From contig NZ_JADPKS010000008.1 in NCBI RefSeq assembly GCF_023074175.1, forward strand, positions 358,338-422,337: DNA of 64,000 nt, given 5' to 3'. Made by a program: the position numbers and the translations under genes. The notes under the pieces were generated by a model that worked only from the letters and a program-made list of their open reading frames with translations, was not told the origin of the DNA and did no database searches. Each line of letters opens with the position of its first letter. Position 1 is the stretch's first letter. Below, piece by piece: positions 1-8,667 of this stretch. Origin of the DNA: Bradyrhizobium sp. 139. Lineage in GTDB: Bacteria > Pseudomonadota > Alphaproteobacteria > Rhizobiales > Xanthobacteraceae.

Positions 1-152
1 CCGACGAACAGGAGCTGCGCCAGCGCAGTGGAGCGCGCCACGTTCATCAGCGCGGCGTCGCGCAGGCGCGCGCCGATCAGCGGCACGATGGATTGGATCA
101 GCGCCAGCCCAAGCGCCAGCACCAGCGCGTAATGTCCTGCCTCCGCGATCAT
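1..152 (-). CDS. ccmF: CcmF/CycK heme lyase subunit, N-terminal fragment (cut by window edge)
   Basis: Only the first 50 codons lie in the window. They start [18 protein letters not shown] and continue into a second hydrophobic stretch, which matches the start of CcmF/CycK, the polytopic inner-membrane protein that works with CcmH in ligating heme to apocytochrome c in the periplasm. The ATG at 150-152 overlaps the TGA of the upstream ccmE-like gene in an ATGA arrangement, as expected for the cycHJK operon. The rest of the gene lies to the left of position 1. Confidence 0.85.
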   Translation of the reverse strand, partial: MIAEAGHYALVLALGLALIQSIVPLIGARLRDAALMNVARSTALAQLLFV

Positions 153-658
153 CGCACGGCTCCTTGCGGATTGCCCTGCGCGGTCGTTGCCGCAGGCTTG
201 ACGCCATCGGAAGTTTTGGCACCGTAATCGTCCTTCCAATGCCCCTGCTTCTTCAGGGCATCGGCGACGTCCTTGGGCATGTAGGTCTCGTCATGCTTGG
301 CAAGCACGGTGTCGGCCTTGAACACGCCATTGGCGTCGAGCGCGCCCTCGGCGACGACGCCCTGCCCTTCGCGGAACAGGTCGGGCAGGATGCCCTTGTA
401 AGCGACCGGCAACTTGGCGCCGCCGTCTGCGACTTCGAAGGTCACCGCGAGATTATCGCCGCGCTGGAGCGAGCCGGGCTGCACCAGGCCGCCGAGACGA
501 AACCGCTTGCCGGGTTCCACGTGCTTTTCGGCAACCATCGTCGGCGTCGAGAAGAACACGATGGAGTCGCGCAGAGCGTTGAGCACGAGCGCGGCCGCGA
601 GCGCGAGCACTGCGAGGGAGCCGCCGATGATGGTCATACGTCGCTGCTTACGCGTCAT
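149..658 (-). CDS. ccmE: Cytochrome c maturation heme chaperone CcmE (CycJ)
   Basis: The 169-aa protein starts [13 protein letters not shown], followed by one N-terminal membrane anchor and a periplasmic beta-barrel domain. It contains [15 protein letters not shown], the typical CcmE strand, and [10 protein letters not shown], which holds the heme-binding His and the nearby Tyr. CcmE carries heme covalently on that His and passes it to CcmF/CcmH. A longer frame upstream is open, but the extra 45 residues look nothing like CcmE, so the ATG at 656-658 was chosen. The gene lies 37 bp after ccmI and overlaps ccmF by 4 bp. Confidence 0.93.
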   Translation of the reverse strand: MTRKQRRMTIIGGSLAVLALAAALVLNALRDSIVFFSTPTMVAEKHVEPGKRFRLGGLVQPGSLQRGDNLAVTFEVADGGAKLPVAYKGILPDLFREGQGVVAEGALDANGVFKADTVLAKHDETYMPKDVADALKKQGHWKDDYGAKTSDGVKPAATTAQGNPQGAVR

Positions 659-695
659 GGCGTATCCGTTCTCCGCCCGTCTCGTCCGAAGATCG

Positions 696-1811
696 TCATC
701 CGTCGACCCCGAGCGTCCTAAGGCCTTCGTTGAGCTGCCGCAGCCGCGCGGCATCGTTGGCGACCGCTTGGCGGGCATCGCTCGATGTGCCAACCGCCTT
801 GTCGCGATCGCCCATCACGAGATAGGCGCGCACCAGGCGCAGCCAACCCTCGACATCGTCGCCGTTCTGCTTGAGGCGCGTCGCCAGACGTTCGACCATG
901 CCGCGAACCATCGCGTTGCGATCGCCCTCGTTCATGTCCTTGGAGGCTGCGAGGGTCTCGTCCGACAGCGCCGGCATCGTAGCGCCACCGCCGCCGACCC
1001 GCGCGAGCGAGGTCTGCACGAGAGGACGCCACGGCGCATCCGCCGGCGCTTTCGCCAGCAGCGCGCGCCAGATATCGGCGGCATCGTCTTTGCGGCCGTC
1101 CTGTTCGGCGGCGAGACCGAGGAAGTAGTTCGCTTTGGGATCGTCGGCATTCAGCCCGCGCGCGCGCTCGAATTCGCCCTTCGCTTCCGCGGTCACCACG
1201 CCGCCGGCAGCGGATGCGATCGCCTCGCCGAGATCGGACCTGCGCTCCGCGCTCTCGCCATTGTAGGTCAGCGAGTTGCGATAGGCGCGCGCCGCATCGT
1301 CGAAGCGGCCAAGCCGTTCCAGCACCGGCGCGAGCACGTTCCAGCCGCGTCCGTCGGTCGGATTCTTTTCCAGATGTTGCTCGACTTGAACGACGAGGTT
1401 CTCGAGCGACTGCGCCATGCCGGACCCGGAGCCCCGCTCCCGCTCCGCCAGCGGAAAGTCGCGCAGCATGGGCGAGCCGAGCGGCATGTAGACGCCGATG
1501 GCAAGTAGCGGCAGGCCGGCGAGCGCCAGCACAGCAGCCGCGCGGCGCCATTTGACGCTCGATTTCGGCTCTGATGCGGGCTCGCTCCCGGCCGCGGCAA
1601 GCAGCCTGCGGCTGATCTCGACACGTGCGGCCTCGGCTTCGGGCGCGGCGATCAGTCCAGCGGCAAGATCACGCTCGATCTCGGCCAGCTGGTCCTTGTA
1701 GACCGCGACCTCGCTGCCCTGATTTTGTGCGCGTCCGCTGCGGCCGAGCGGCAGAAGCACGGCGAAAATCGCCGCGACCGTCATCAGCGCGAACACGAAC
1801 CATAGCATCAT
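696..1811 (-). CDS. ccmI: Cytochrome c maturation TPR protein CcmI (CycH)
   Basis: The 371-aa protein has a first membrane helix at the start ([16 protein letters not shown]) and a basic/acidic cytoplasmic loop with the [17 protein letters not shown] motif typical of CcmI. A second helix lies near residues 95-115, then a periplasmic TPR domain (for example [20 protein letters not shown]). CcmI holds apocytochrome c for the heme lyase. It is the first gene of a ccmI-ccmE-ccmF operon. The start at 1809-1811 was chosen because it places the first helix at the N-terminus; an upstream in-frame extension has no CcmI features. Confidence 0.9.
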   Translation of the reverse strand: MMLWFVFALMTVAAIFAVLLPLGRSGRAQNQGSEVAVYKDQLAEIERDLAAGLIAAPEAEAARVEISRRLLAAAGSEPASEPKSSVKWRRAAAVLALAGLPLLAIGVYMPLGSPMLRDFPLAERERGSGSGMAQSLENLVVQVEQHLEKNPTDGRGWNVLAPVLERLGRFDDAARAYRNSLTYNGESAERRSDLGEAIASAAGGVVTAEAKGEFERARGLNADDPKANYFLGLAAEQDGRKDDAADIWRALLAKAPADAPWRPLVQTSLARVGGGGATMPALSDETLAASKDMNEGDRNAMVRGMVERLATRLKQNGDDVEGWLRLVRAYLVMGDRDKAVGTSSDARQAVANDAARLRQLNEGLRTLGVDG

Positions 1812-1880
1812 CAGGCAAGCTTCCGGCAGCGCGCGAACCGCGCCCATAGGTGGCTTTACACCACGGCCGGACGATGCGGC

Positions 1881-1898
1881 AATTGACAATTGTCAATT
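1881..1898. promoter_or_regulatory. Perfect 18-bp palindrome upstream of ccmI
   Basis: AATTGACAATTGTCAATT is its own reverse complement. It lies 70 bp upstream of the ccmI start and 45 bp before the end of the unknown minus-strand gene at 1943-2212. It contains a TTGACA hexamer on each strand, so it could cover a -35 element. A dimeric repressor site (MarR-like sites have this size and style) is an inference only. Confidence 0.5.
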
Positions 1899-1942
1899 CG
1901 GCGCGACCGCACACAGTCCCGAAACGGTGATAATCCAATGGC

Positions 1943-2212
1943 TTAGCCGATCTCGAAGTCCGCGCTTTGAGCGGCGTCCTCGCCGTGCCCGTTGAAGGCC
2001 CTCAGGAAGTATGTTCCCGGCTCGATTGCTTCAGGCAATCTGATGCGCAACGCTCCGACGGGAACGGGCGATGCAACCCTGGTGGCGGTCTCAGCCAGTT
2101 GCCGACCGCTTGCCTTTTCGACCAGCACCACCTTCGCGCCGACCATCAGCCTTTGATATTTGGCAACAATGACGCGGTTTTCAACTTCGATGGAGCTGAT
2201 AAGAGGTTTCAT
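1943..2212 (-). CDS. Small protein of unknown function (89 aa)
   Basis: Starting at the ATG at 2210-2212 the protein begins MKPLISSIEVENRVIVAK. It reads as a run of short beta strands (VGAKVVLVEKASGR, GTYFLRAFNGHG) and could be a small Ig-like or CARDB-like fold. No signal peptide or metal motif is visible and I do not recognise a family. An in-frame upstream start (2284) would add 24 residues of unconvincing sequence. It sits between ccmI and the 467-aa unknown gene on the same strand. Confidence 0.6.
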   Translation of the reverse strand: MKPLISSIEVENRVIVAKYQRLMVGAKVVLVEKASGRQLAETATRVASPVPVGALRIRLPEAIEPGTYFLRAFNGHGEDAAQSADFEIG

Positions 2213-2285
2213 GCGCCCACAGATAGAAATTCCAAAAGCTTGCACGGCGACCGTAGGGCCCGCCACCGGCATCGTCAACCACAAA

Positions 2286-2297
2286 TTGTGATCACAA
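2286..2297. promoter_or_regulatory. 12-bp palindrome between two unknown minus-strand genes
   Basis: TTGTGATCACAA is a perfect palindrome in an AT-rich spot between the stop of the 467-aa gene (2312) and the start of the 89-aa gene (2212). It resembles a compact CRP/FNR-like half-site pair, but the classical 6-bp spacer is missing. It could be an operator for the 89-aa gene. No function is shown. Confidence 0.3.
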
Positions 2298-2311
2298 AAT
2301 ATGCGCTTGGA

Positions 2312-3715
2312 TCAGCTGGCGCGCGATGATTTGCGCTCGCCCGTGGCAGCGTTCTCCGCGGCGCGGCTCATCAGCGACGCATAATCATCGCCGAACAGCA
2401 CCTGGCAGAAGCGGATCGCGGCCTGCACCTGCTGCTGCCGATAGGTGCGAACCTTGTGATCGGCCGCGCGCAGGGACTGCACCAGCTGCTCGGTCGACCG
2501 TTCGACATATTGCTGGAGGTCGGAATAGGTGCGCAGCGTCACTTCGTTGATCGCAAGCTCGCTCGCGTAGTTGCGGCAGGTCGCGACAAAATCGATCAGC
2601 GCCACGGTCTCCTCAACCTCGGTGCTGTCGATGCGCGCCCCCGGCGGAATGTCCTTCTCGGCGCGCTGGCGCAGGATGCGGCGAACGCGGCCGGGAACGC
2701 TGTCGATCTCCGATTGCAGCGCATTGGAGATGTTGGCCCGGATCGAAGTCAGCTGCTTGCCCCAGGCGGAATCGTTGCGCAGATCGAGCTCGGTGCGAAG
2801 GCCGCGCACGCCGTCATGCAGCGTCTTGAGATTGTTAGCGACGTTCTCGAAATGGCCACGCTTGATGTCCATGCGCAGGATCGCGGCAACGCAGGACAAA
2901 TCATGCAGGGCGATCGTGACGGCGACGCCGTAGGGCGTCGCCGCGACGCGGATCTCGTCGTCCGACGCGGCAATCTTGATGGCGAGGCGGATGATCTGCC
3001 ACGGCGCGGTCATCCGCTGCGCGACGATCGACAGTGCGAAGGGCAACATCTGCGGCGTCTGCAGCACGGGGATGTTGAGCGCGGCCGTCACTGACGCGAT
3101 CTGGGCATCGCCGAAGGCACGCAGGAAGCGCGGCAGCTTCTCGTTCAGCGTAGCAATGGCTTCCCTGACCTGAAGCACCGCCCCGACCGAGTAGAGGTCC
3201 TCGATCACGTTGGGCGGGCCGACGCGGGCGAGTGCGCGCGACTTGTCGCCGCCGCCGGGACCCGTCAGTACGAAGATGGCATCCGCGGCCACCGCCTGGA
3301 GCTTCTGCGCGAGGGCTTCGACCTGCCCTGCACTGTCTGAAGCCGGCAAGCGCGCCAGCGCCGCCTCGAATTCGTTCACCTTGTCCGGGGCGCCGTCGCG
3401 GCCGAGCCATTGCCAGATCGGATGCAGCGAGGAGCGGCGGATCTGGCCGACCCGGACCGGGGGGCCCGCCTCGACCAGGAATGGTTCCAGCACTTGGAAC
3501 AGCAGTCGCGACAGATCGTCCGTGCGCGGCGGCGGAGCCTCGTCGACTTCGGTCTTGCGGACGATCTTGCGCAACTGCTCGAGCACGAGGGTCGCCACCG
3601 CTGTTTCCTGGCCGCGCTCGAGCGCGCGCTCGAACTCCCGCATCAGCAGCGCCTGCGACTGCGGCGGGAGCTGCGCGAGATATTCCCTCAGCCGCTCGAT
3701 CGATGTCTGGCTCAT
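2312..3715 (-). CDS. Large soluble protein of unknown function (467 aa)
   Basis: The protein begins MSQTSIERLREYLAQLPPQSQ. It is mostly alpha-helical by eye, with many Arg, Glu and Leu, and has no signal peptide, membrane helix or recognisable catalytic motif. A LTGPGGGDKSRALARV stretch near residue 190 resembles a glycine loop, but is not a Walker A box. The upstream in-frame extension (to 3862) is rejected because it crosses the intergenic region next to feuQ. Long conserved proteins of this kind are known in Bradyrhizobium without an assigned role. Confidence 0.8.
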   Translation of the reverse strand: MSQTSIERLREYLAQLPPQSQALLMREFERALERGQETAVATLVLEQLRKIVRKTEVDEAPPPRTDDLSRLLFQVLEPFLVEAGPPVRVGQIRRSSLHPIWQWLGRDGAPDKVNEFEAALARLPASDSAGQVEALAQKLQAVAADAIFVLTGPGGGDKSRALARVGPPNVIEDLYSVGAVLQVREAIATLNEKLPRFLRAFGDAQIASVTAALNIPVLQTPQMLPFALSIVAQRMTAPWQIIRLAIKIAASDDEIRVAATPYGVAVTIALHDLSCVAAILRMDIKRGHFENVANNLKTLHDGVRGLRTELDLRNDSAWGKQLTSIRANISNALQSEIDSVPGRVRRILRQRAEKDIPPGARIDSTEVEETVALIDFVATCRNYASELAINEVTLRTYSDLQQYVERSTEQLVQSLRAADHKVRTYRQQQVQAAIRFCQVLFGDDYASLMSRAAENAATGERKSSRAS

Positions 3716-3876
3716 GCGCCCGGGCAATACACGGTAAAATGGCGGACGTGGGATGCGTCCTGCGCGATCATAGATGGGCCCACTTAAGAAGCCGTTTAGG
3801 AAGTCGCTCCGAAATGCCTCCGGTTTCGTCCGGATCGTGGCCGGGCCAAACCAAATAATCATGCCGGAACAAAGGA

Positions 3877-5253
3877 TTATATTCCGGGAAGGACCAGCGC
3901 GGCGCGCAGGCCGCCGGTCGGGGCACCGCCGAGCGAGAGGCTGCCGCCATAGAGCGCGGCGAGGTCGGTGACGATCGACAGGCCAAGCCCCGAGCCGGGC
4001 TTGGACTCGTCGAGCCGCTGGCCGCGCCGCGAGACCTGGGTGCGCTCGGCCTCCGACAGGCCGCGGCCGTCGTCATCGACGATGATCCGCAGGCGTGGGC
4101 CGGCGCCCGCCTGGTGCGGCGCTTCCACGAGAACCTCGATCAAGACCTGCGAGGCCGCCCATTTGCAGGCATTGTCGACGAGATTGCCGACCATCTCCTC
4201 CAGATCCTGCCGCTCGCCGCGAAATTTTGCCGACGGATCGGCCTTGGCCTCGACCACGATGTTGCGATCGCGATGGATCTTCTCCATGGTCCGCCGGAGC
4301 GCCTCGATGACGGGCGCGACCTCCGTCACGGTCGCGACCACGGAGACGCGTGCCGCGATGCGCGCGCGCTCCAGATGATGGGCGACCTGGTCGCGCATCA
4401 CGTCCGCCTGCTCCATCACCTTGGCTGCGAACGGATCGGCGACGTGGGCGCCGGCCTCATTCAAGATGACCGAGAGCGGCGTCTTGATCGCATGGGCGAG
4501 ATTGCCGACATGGGTGCGCGCGCGCTCGACGATCTCGCGATTGGCATCGATCAGCGCGTTGGTCTCGCGTGCCAATGGCGCGATCTCGACCGGGAATTCA
4601 CCCTCGAGCCGCTCCGCCCGCCCGGAGCGGATGTCGGCGATGGATTCCGAGATGCGCTTGAGCGGCGCAAGACCGAAGCGGACCTGGAACACCGTGGTCA
4701 GCAGCAGCACGATGCCGAGCGCGGTGAAGGTGCCGCCGAGATAGTAGTCGAAGCTCCGCGTCTCGTCGAATATCTCGCTGTCGTCGCCGGCGACACTGAC
4801 CAGAAATTTGCCGTCCGCGCCAAGATCGACCGGCCGCTCCACCATGCGGAGATTCTGTCCCTCGGGACCGTCGACATAGGCGAGGCGAATGCCGGCAGCG
4901 GTGAGCTCGGTGCCCTGCTCTTCCAGCTTCGGCAGCTTCTTGTCCCAGAGCGAGCGCGACGAGCGCAGCTCCGGCTTTTCGGTATCGGTCCGCGTGATCT
5001 GCCAGTACCAGCCTGACAGCGGCAGCTCGAACAGGGGCTCGCCGAGCGACTGGAACTGGCGGTCCGGCGGCTCGTCGGGGGTGGCGACCTCGGCAATGAG
5101 GGTGCGCAGATACAGATTGAGCCGGCGGTCGAAGGCGCGCTCGGTGGCGCTCTTGTAGACCGACGACAGCACCACACCGGTGATGGCCAGGATCACCACG
5201 AGCCACGCCGTCGCCGACAGGAACAGGCGGTTGGCAAGTGAGCTAGCGGGCAT
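3877..5253 (-). CDS. feuQ: Sensor histidine kinase, FeuQ/PhoQ-like
   Basis: A 458-aa membrane sensor kinase. A first helix lies at about residues 10-32, an acidic periplasmic sensor domain follows to about 170, a second helix at about 172-192, then HAMP. The HisKA box NLAHAIKTPLSVI has the phospho-acceptor at His254; the N box is NLVDNACKWA and the G boxes are DDDGRGLS and GSGLGLSIV. The NLAHAIKTPL form is typical of the PhoQ/FeuQ group. The partner regulator is encoded immediately upstream, 92 bp away. In rhizobia FeuPQ controls iron uptake or osmoadaptation genes; which applies here cannot be told from sequence. Confidence 0.85.
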   Translation of the reverse strand: MPASSLANRLFLSATAWLVVILAITGVVLSSVYKSATERAFDRRLNLYLRTLIAEVATPDEPPDRQFQSLGEPLFELPLSGWYWQITRTDTEKPELRSSRSLWDKKLPKLEEQGTELTAAGIRLAYVDGPEGQNLRMVERPVDLGADGKFLVSVAGDDSEIFDETRSFDYYLGGTFTALGIVLLLTTVFQVRFGLAPLKRISESIADIRSGRAERLEGEFPVEIAPLARETNALIDANREIVERARTHVGNLAHAIKTPLSVILNEAGAHVADPFAAKVMEQADVMRDQVAHHLERARIAARVSVVATVTEVAPVIEALRRTMEKIHRDRNIVVEAKADPSAKFRGERQDLEEMVGNLVDNACKWAASQVLIEVLVEAPHQAGAGPRLRIIVDDDGRGLSEAERTQVSRRGQRLDESKPGSGLGLSIVTDLAALYGGSLSLGGAPTGGLRAALVLPGI

Positions 5254-5345
5254 CGGAAGGGTCCCGGCAGGCGCAGGATGGCAGGGCGTCGGACGTCATG
5301 ACCGGACCAAGGCCTCTGTTCGGCCCCCCGTCAAGTCCGGACGCC

Positions 5346-6020
5346 TCAAGCGCCGGGAGCTGGCGGCGGGGTCAGGAGATAGCCGAGGCCGCGAACGGTC
5401 TGGATAATGTCGACGTCAAGCTTCTTGCGGATGCGGCCGACGAAGACCTCGATGGTGTTGGAGTCGCGGTCGAAGTCCTGGTCGTAGAGGTGTTCGACCA
5501 GCTCGGTGCGGGACACGACGCGCCCCGAATGGTGCATCAGGTAGGCCAGAAGCCGATATTCGTGCGAGGTCATCTTCACGGGATTGCCGGAGACGCTGAC
5601 CCGTCCGGTCCTGGTGTCGAGCGTGACGGGGCCGCAGCTCAATTCGCTCTGGGCATGGCCGGTCGAGCGGCGCAGCAGCGCGCGGATGCGTGCCAGCACC
5701 TCCTCCAGATGGAACGGCTTTGGGACGTAATCGTCGGCGCCGGCATCGAACCCCTGGACCTTGTCGCTCCAGCGGTCGCGCGCGGTGAGGATCAGAACCG
5801 GCATGGTGCGGCCGTTGCGGCGCCAGGCTTCCAGCACCGAGATGCCGTCCTTCTTCGGCAGGCCGATGTCGAGCACAACGGCATCGTAGGGCTCATTATC
5901 GCCGAGATAATGCCCCTCCTCGCCGTCGAAGGCGCGATCGACGACGTACCCGGCGTCGGTCAGCGCCTTGGTGAGCTGGCGATTGAGATCGGGGTCGTCC
6001 TCAACAACGAGCAGGCGCAC
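5346..6020 (-). CDS. feuP: OmpR-family response regulator, FeuP-like
   Basis: The 224-aa protein has an N-terminal receiver domain with the acidic pair E7/D8-D9, phospho-acceptor Asp51 (VVLDIGLPKKDG), Thr79 and Lys101. A C-terminal winged-helix DNA-binding domain follows (LTSHEYRLL-like segment MTSHEYRLLAYLMHH, then TIEVFVGRIRKKL). It pairs with the kinase just downstream. The call FeuP rather than a generic PhoP rests on the neighbour and on lineage. A conserved alpha-class sequence (YDQDFDRDSNTIEVF) supports it. Confidence 0.88.
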   Translation of the reverse strand: MRLLVVEDDPDLNRQLTKALTDAGYVVDRAFDGEEGHYLGDNEPYDAVVLDIGLPKKDGISVLEAWRRNGRTMPVLILTARDRWSDKVQGFDAGADDYVPKPFHLEEVLARIRALLRRSTGHAQSELSCGPVTLDTRTGRVSVSGNPVKMTSHEYRLLAYLMHHSGRVVSRTELVEHLYDQDFDRDSNTIEVFVGRIRKKLDVDIIQTVRGLGYLLTPPPAPGA

Positions 6021-6252
6021 GCTTCTCTCCAGAAATAAGACTGCACGATCGATCGCCAGAGATGAGCAATTCCGGCGTGAACTGAATATGAACGCGGGGA
6101 ACCGGCCGCGTTACTTTTTGGTCATGTAGAGTTTCTCAGGCGCCGACGCGACTGCGCCCGCCAGGACACCGGACGAGCCGGCGGCGTGGCGGGCGCAATG
6201 TGCCGCGTTACGAGGCGAGTCGGAAGGCCCGAACCGTCCCGTCGATCGGCCG

Positions 6253-6408
6253 TCAGGTCCGGAAGAACACGAACCAGATGACGGCGAGGATCAGGATCGC
6301 GAGCCCGGTCGAGATGGCGAGGAGGGCGGCCACTGACGGCCCCGGCTCACCCTGACGCGCTTCTGTTGGGGTTTCGACGATCTGATCGCGCTCTCGGGTG
6401 GCTGCCAT
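6253..6408 (-). CDS. 51-aa single-pass membrane protein
   Basis: From the ATG at 6406-6408 the protein is MAATRERDQIVETPTEARQG, then a C-terminal membrane helix ending in VIWFVFFRT. The acidic, soluble N-terminus followed by a tail anchor suggests a small inner-membrane protein. A longer in-frame start exists (6570), but the extra residues are basic and low-quality. It lies upstream of feuP on the same strand with a 232-bp gap, so co-transcription is uncertain. Function unknown. Confidence 0.65.
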   Translation of the reverse strand: MAATRERDQIVETPTEARQGEPGPSVAALLAISTGLAILILAVIWFVFFRT

Positions 6409-6642
6409 GGATGCCCTCATCTCTGCGTGTCGGCCGCGATGGTCGCGACCCCTCGCGGCCCGATGTCCAGAGCCAACGCGTGATTGGATATGATGTTCCG
6501 GCTTTTGCCACTGGATCAGGCTGCAACCGCGCTTCGAGCGGCCGGTTAACGCAGTTGCAAGATTCCGCAATCCGCCTTGCTATGATTCGTTGTTCCCCGA
6601 TGGTATCCTCGTCCTCTGTCCCCGTTGCGTTTGGAGTAGCCC

Positions 6643-7638
6643 ATGGCCCCCCGCGCCAATTGGAAGGGTTTTCTGCGTCTGTCGCTCGTGACCTGCCCGG
6701 TCGCGCTGTATCCGGCCACTTCGGATACAGAGAAAGTCTCGTTCAACCAGATCAACCGCAAGACCGGTCATAGGATCAAATATCTCAAGGTCGACGCCGA
6801 GACCGGTGACGAGGTGACATCCGAGGATATCGTCAAGGGCTACAAGGTCGACACCGACACCTATATCGAGGTCACCAAGGACGAGCTCGACGACATCGCG
6901 CTCGACTCCACGCACACCATCGAGATCGACGAGTTCGTGCCGAAGGCCGACATCGACAACCGCTACCTGATCCGCCCCTATTATCTGGTGCCTGATGGCA
7001 AGGTCGGCCACGACGCCTATGCGGTGATCCGCGAGACCATCCGTAGCATGGACAAGGTCGCGATCGGCCGCGTCGTGCTGACCAACCGCGAGCACATCAT
7101 CGCACTGGAGCCGCTCGAGAGCGGCCTGATGGGCACGCTGCTGCGCTACCCCTACGAGGTCCGCAGCGAGCAAGAGTACTTCGACGACATCCAGGACGTG
7201 AAGCTGACCAAGGACATGCTCGACCTTGCCAAGCACATCGTCGAGAAAAAGTCCGGCGCGTTCGAGCCCGAGCTGTTCGAGGACCATTACGAGACGGCGC
7301 TGATCGACCTCATCAACAAGAAGCGCAGCGGCGCGCCGATCACCGCGAAGGCCGCGCCGAAGACCGGCGGCAATGTCATCAACCTGATGGACGCGCTGAA
7401 GAAGAGCATCGCCAGCGAAAAGGACGCAGGCCCTGCGGCCAAGGTCGCCAAGGAGGCCGTCAAGGAGACCGTCAAGGGCAAGAAGCCGAAGAAGCGCATC
7501 GAGGGCCAGCGCGAGATGCTGTTGCCGATCGCCGGCAAGGGCAAGGACGCCGCCGCGAAGCAAGCTCCCAAGGAAGCTTCGAAGAAGGCCGCCGACAAGC
7601 CCGTGCGCGCACCGGCCCGGGCGAAGAAGGCCGGGTAG
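6643..7638 (+). CDS. ku: Ku protein for non-homologous end joining
   Basis: The 331-aa protein starts MAPRANWKGFLRLSLVTCPV, the canonical start of bacterial Ku. The Ku core beta-barrel/bridge domain runs to about residue 245 (for example ALEPLESGLMGTLLRYPYE and EELFEDHYE-type sequence FEPELFEDHYETAL). The last ~90 residues are a Lys/Ala-rich tail, typical of rhizobial Ku with DNA-binding extensions. Ku homodimers hold DNA ends and recruit LigD; no ligD is seen in this window. Rhizobia usually carry several ku copies. Confidence 0.96.
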   Translation: MAPRANWKGFLRLSLVTCPVALYPATSDTEKVSFNQINRKTGHRIKYLKVDAETGDEVTSEDIVKGYKVDTDTYIEVTKDELDDIALDSTHTIEIDEFVPKADIDNRYLIRPYYLVPDGKVGHDAYAVIRETIRSMDKVAIGRVVLTNREHIIALEPLESGLMGTLLRYPYEVRSEQEYFDDIQDVKLTKDMLDLAKHIVEKKSGAFEPELFEDHYETALIDLINKKRSGAPITAKAAPKTGGNVINLMDALKKSIASEKDAGPAAKVAKEAVKETVKGKKPKKRIEGQREMLLPIAGKGKDAAAKQAPKEASKKAADKPVRAPARAKKAG

Positions 7639-7696
7639 ACACAGCGCACCTGCAATCGCGACGTGATGTCTCCCCTCGCCGATCGGCCGGCCTGAC

Positions 7697-7933
7697 ATGC
7701 CCTGGTCGACGGCGTTCGACGATCCGGTTCGCGTGGGCCACAAACGCAAGCTGCTCACGCTTCAAGAGGCAGCCGACTACGTCATGCGGCTGCCCGAGGA
7801 CGCGCAGCACCAGGCGCACTGGCAGACGGCGATCGAGACCCTGATCAATGCAGCAGAGACCGGCGGCGGCTGGGTGATGTTCGCCCGCATCGCGATGCTG
7901 CGGGCGCTGAATGCGGACAGCCGGCGCGAATGA
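7697..7933 (+). CDS. Small conserved protein of unknown function (78 aa)
   Basis: The product begins MPWSTAFDDPVRVGHKRKL and contains LTLQEAADYVMRLPEDAQHQ, which looks like a short helical, soluble protein of a type common in Bradyrhizobium genomes. It has no signal peptide. It lies 58 bp after ku in the same direction, so it may be co-transcribed, but a role in end joining is not supported by anything in its sequence. Confidence 0.75.
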   Translation: MPWSTAFDDPVRVGHKRKLLTLQEAADYVMRLPEDAQHQAHWQTAIETLINAAETGGGWVMFARIAMLRALNADSRRE

Positions 7934-8116
7934 GCGCCGTGGTCGGCGCCCCGGTTAGCATCCTTGCCGACCTTGACGAACAGGCTCAACAAACCGTTAA
8001 GCGGCGCTCTCGTTCCGGTACGACAGGGTATTCCTACGGGAGACAAAATTAACCGTTGATTCCCCCTGCGCGCAGCATGGTCACGATTCCGATCGAGCCA
8101 AGGGTTCGCGTGCTCC

Positions 8117-8290
8117 GTGCAGCAGGACGTCAGAAAGAACTACATCAGCGTCGTGAACGACGGCCCCGAGATCGAACAGGCCGCGGGCGCGCCGATGCAG
8201 CCGGGCACGGTGAAGGATCTGGTCAATCGCCTCACAGCTGTGCTGAAACGCCGTCTCCCCGGCACGCAGAGCTCCACGATCGCGCCATGA
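8117..8290 (+). CDS. Possible 57-aa protein with GTG start
   Basis: A short frame starting GTG CAG CAG GAC reads VQQDVRKNYISVVNDGPEIE and ends in a basic amphipathic helix (GTVKDLVNRLTAVLKRR) before TGA at 8288-8290. The amino-acid composition looks real, unlike the longer overlapping frame at 8056-8325. An AAGGG lies 8-12 bases before the GTG. There is no ATG in frame back to the previous stop (8057-8059). The helix resembles small regulatory or DNA-binding peptides, but no family is recognised. Confidence 0.45.
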   Translation: MQQDVRKNYISVVNDGPEIEQAAGAPMQPGTVKDLVNRLTAVLKRRLPGTQSSTIAP

Positions 8291-8459
8291 CAGGCGCGGC
8301 TCGCGCGTTGAAGAGTTTTGATTGAATCCATTTGGATGGATCGACGGAACCTTAATTTAATGGATGCCATCGTATGTGACGGAGGCGCGCTCGCCCCGGC
8401 TTAAGCTTTTGGCGCGCAGAATAATCTATTCGATCTATTTACGAGTCCGAAAACGACGC

Positions 8460-8475
8460 GGCCATATGGCCATAT
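8460..8475. repeat. Two overlapping palindromes upstream of the pilin gene
   Basis: GGCCATATGGCC (8460-8471) and ATATGGCCATAT (8464-8475) are both perfect 12-bp palindromes sharing eight bases. They lie about 30 bp upstream of the Flp pilin start, in an AT-rich leader, where an operator could act. Confidence 0.4.
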
Positions 8476-8502
8476 ATTGGGTCGGATGAAGAGGAGTTGG
8501 CA

Positions 8503-8667
8503 ATGAGTTTGCTTAGGTCTTTCCTTGCCGATGAGACTGGCGCCACCGCCATCGAATACGGCCTGATCGCCGCCGGCATTGCGCTGGCCATCGTGACCGT
8601 CGTGAACAACACGGGCAGCCAGCTCCTCAACAACAAGTTCAACTCGATCAGTTCGTCGATGAAGTAA
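8503..8667 (+). CDS. Flp/Fap-type pilin (54 aa)
   Basis: The 54-aa product reads MSLLRSFLADETGATAIEYG followed by a hydrophobic helix (LIAAGIALAIVTVV) and a short polar tail ending SSSMK. This is the Flp/PilA prepilin plan: a short basic leader, processing by a TadV/CpaA peptidase after Gly13, and the Glu-Tyr pair (E18-Y19) near the start of the helix. A GAGGAG ribosome-binding site sits 6 bp upstream of the ATG. No cpa/tad assembly genes are near, so this is an orphan pilin that probably depends on a Tad machine elsewhere. Confidence 0.92.
   Translation: MSLLRSFLADETGATAIEYGLIAAGIALAIVTVVNNTGSQLLNNKFNSISSSMK

Noticed and set aside
8056..8325. 89-codon plus-strand frame
   Set aside because: Product is Arg/His/Gly-rich and random-looking; the overlapping frame from 8117 encodes a more protein-like 57-aa product.
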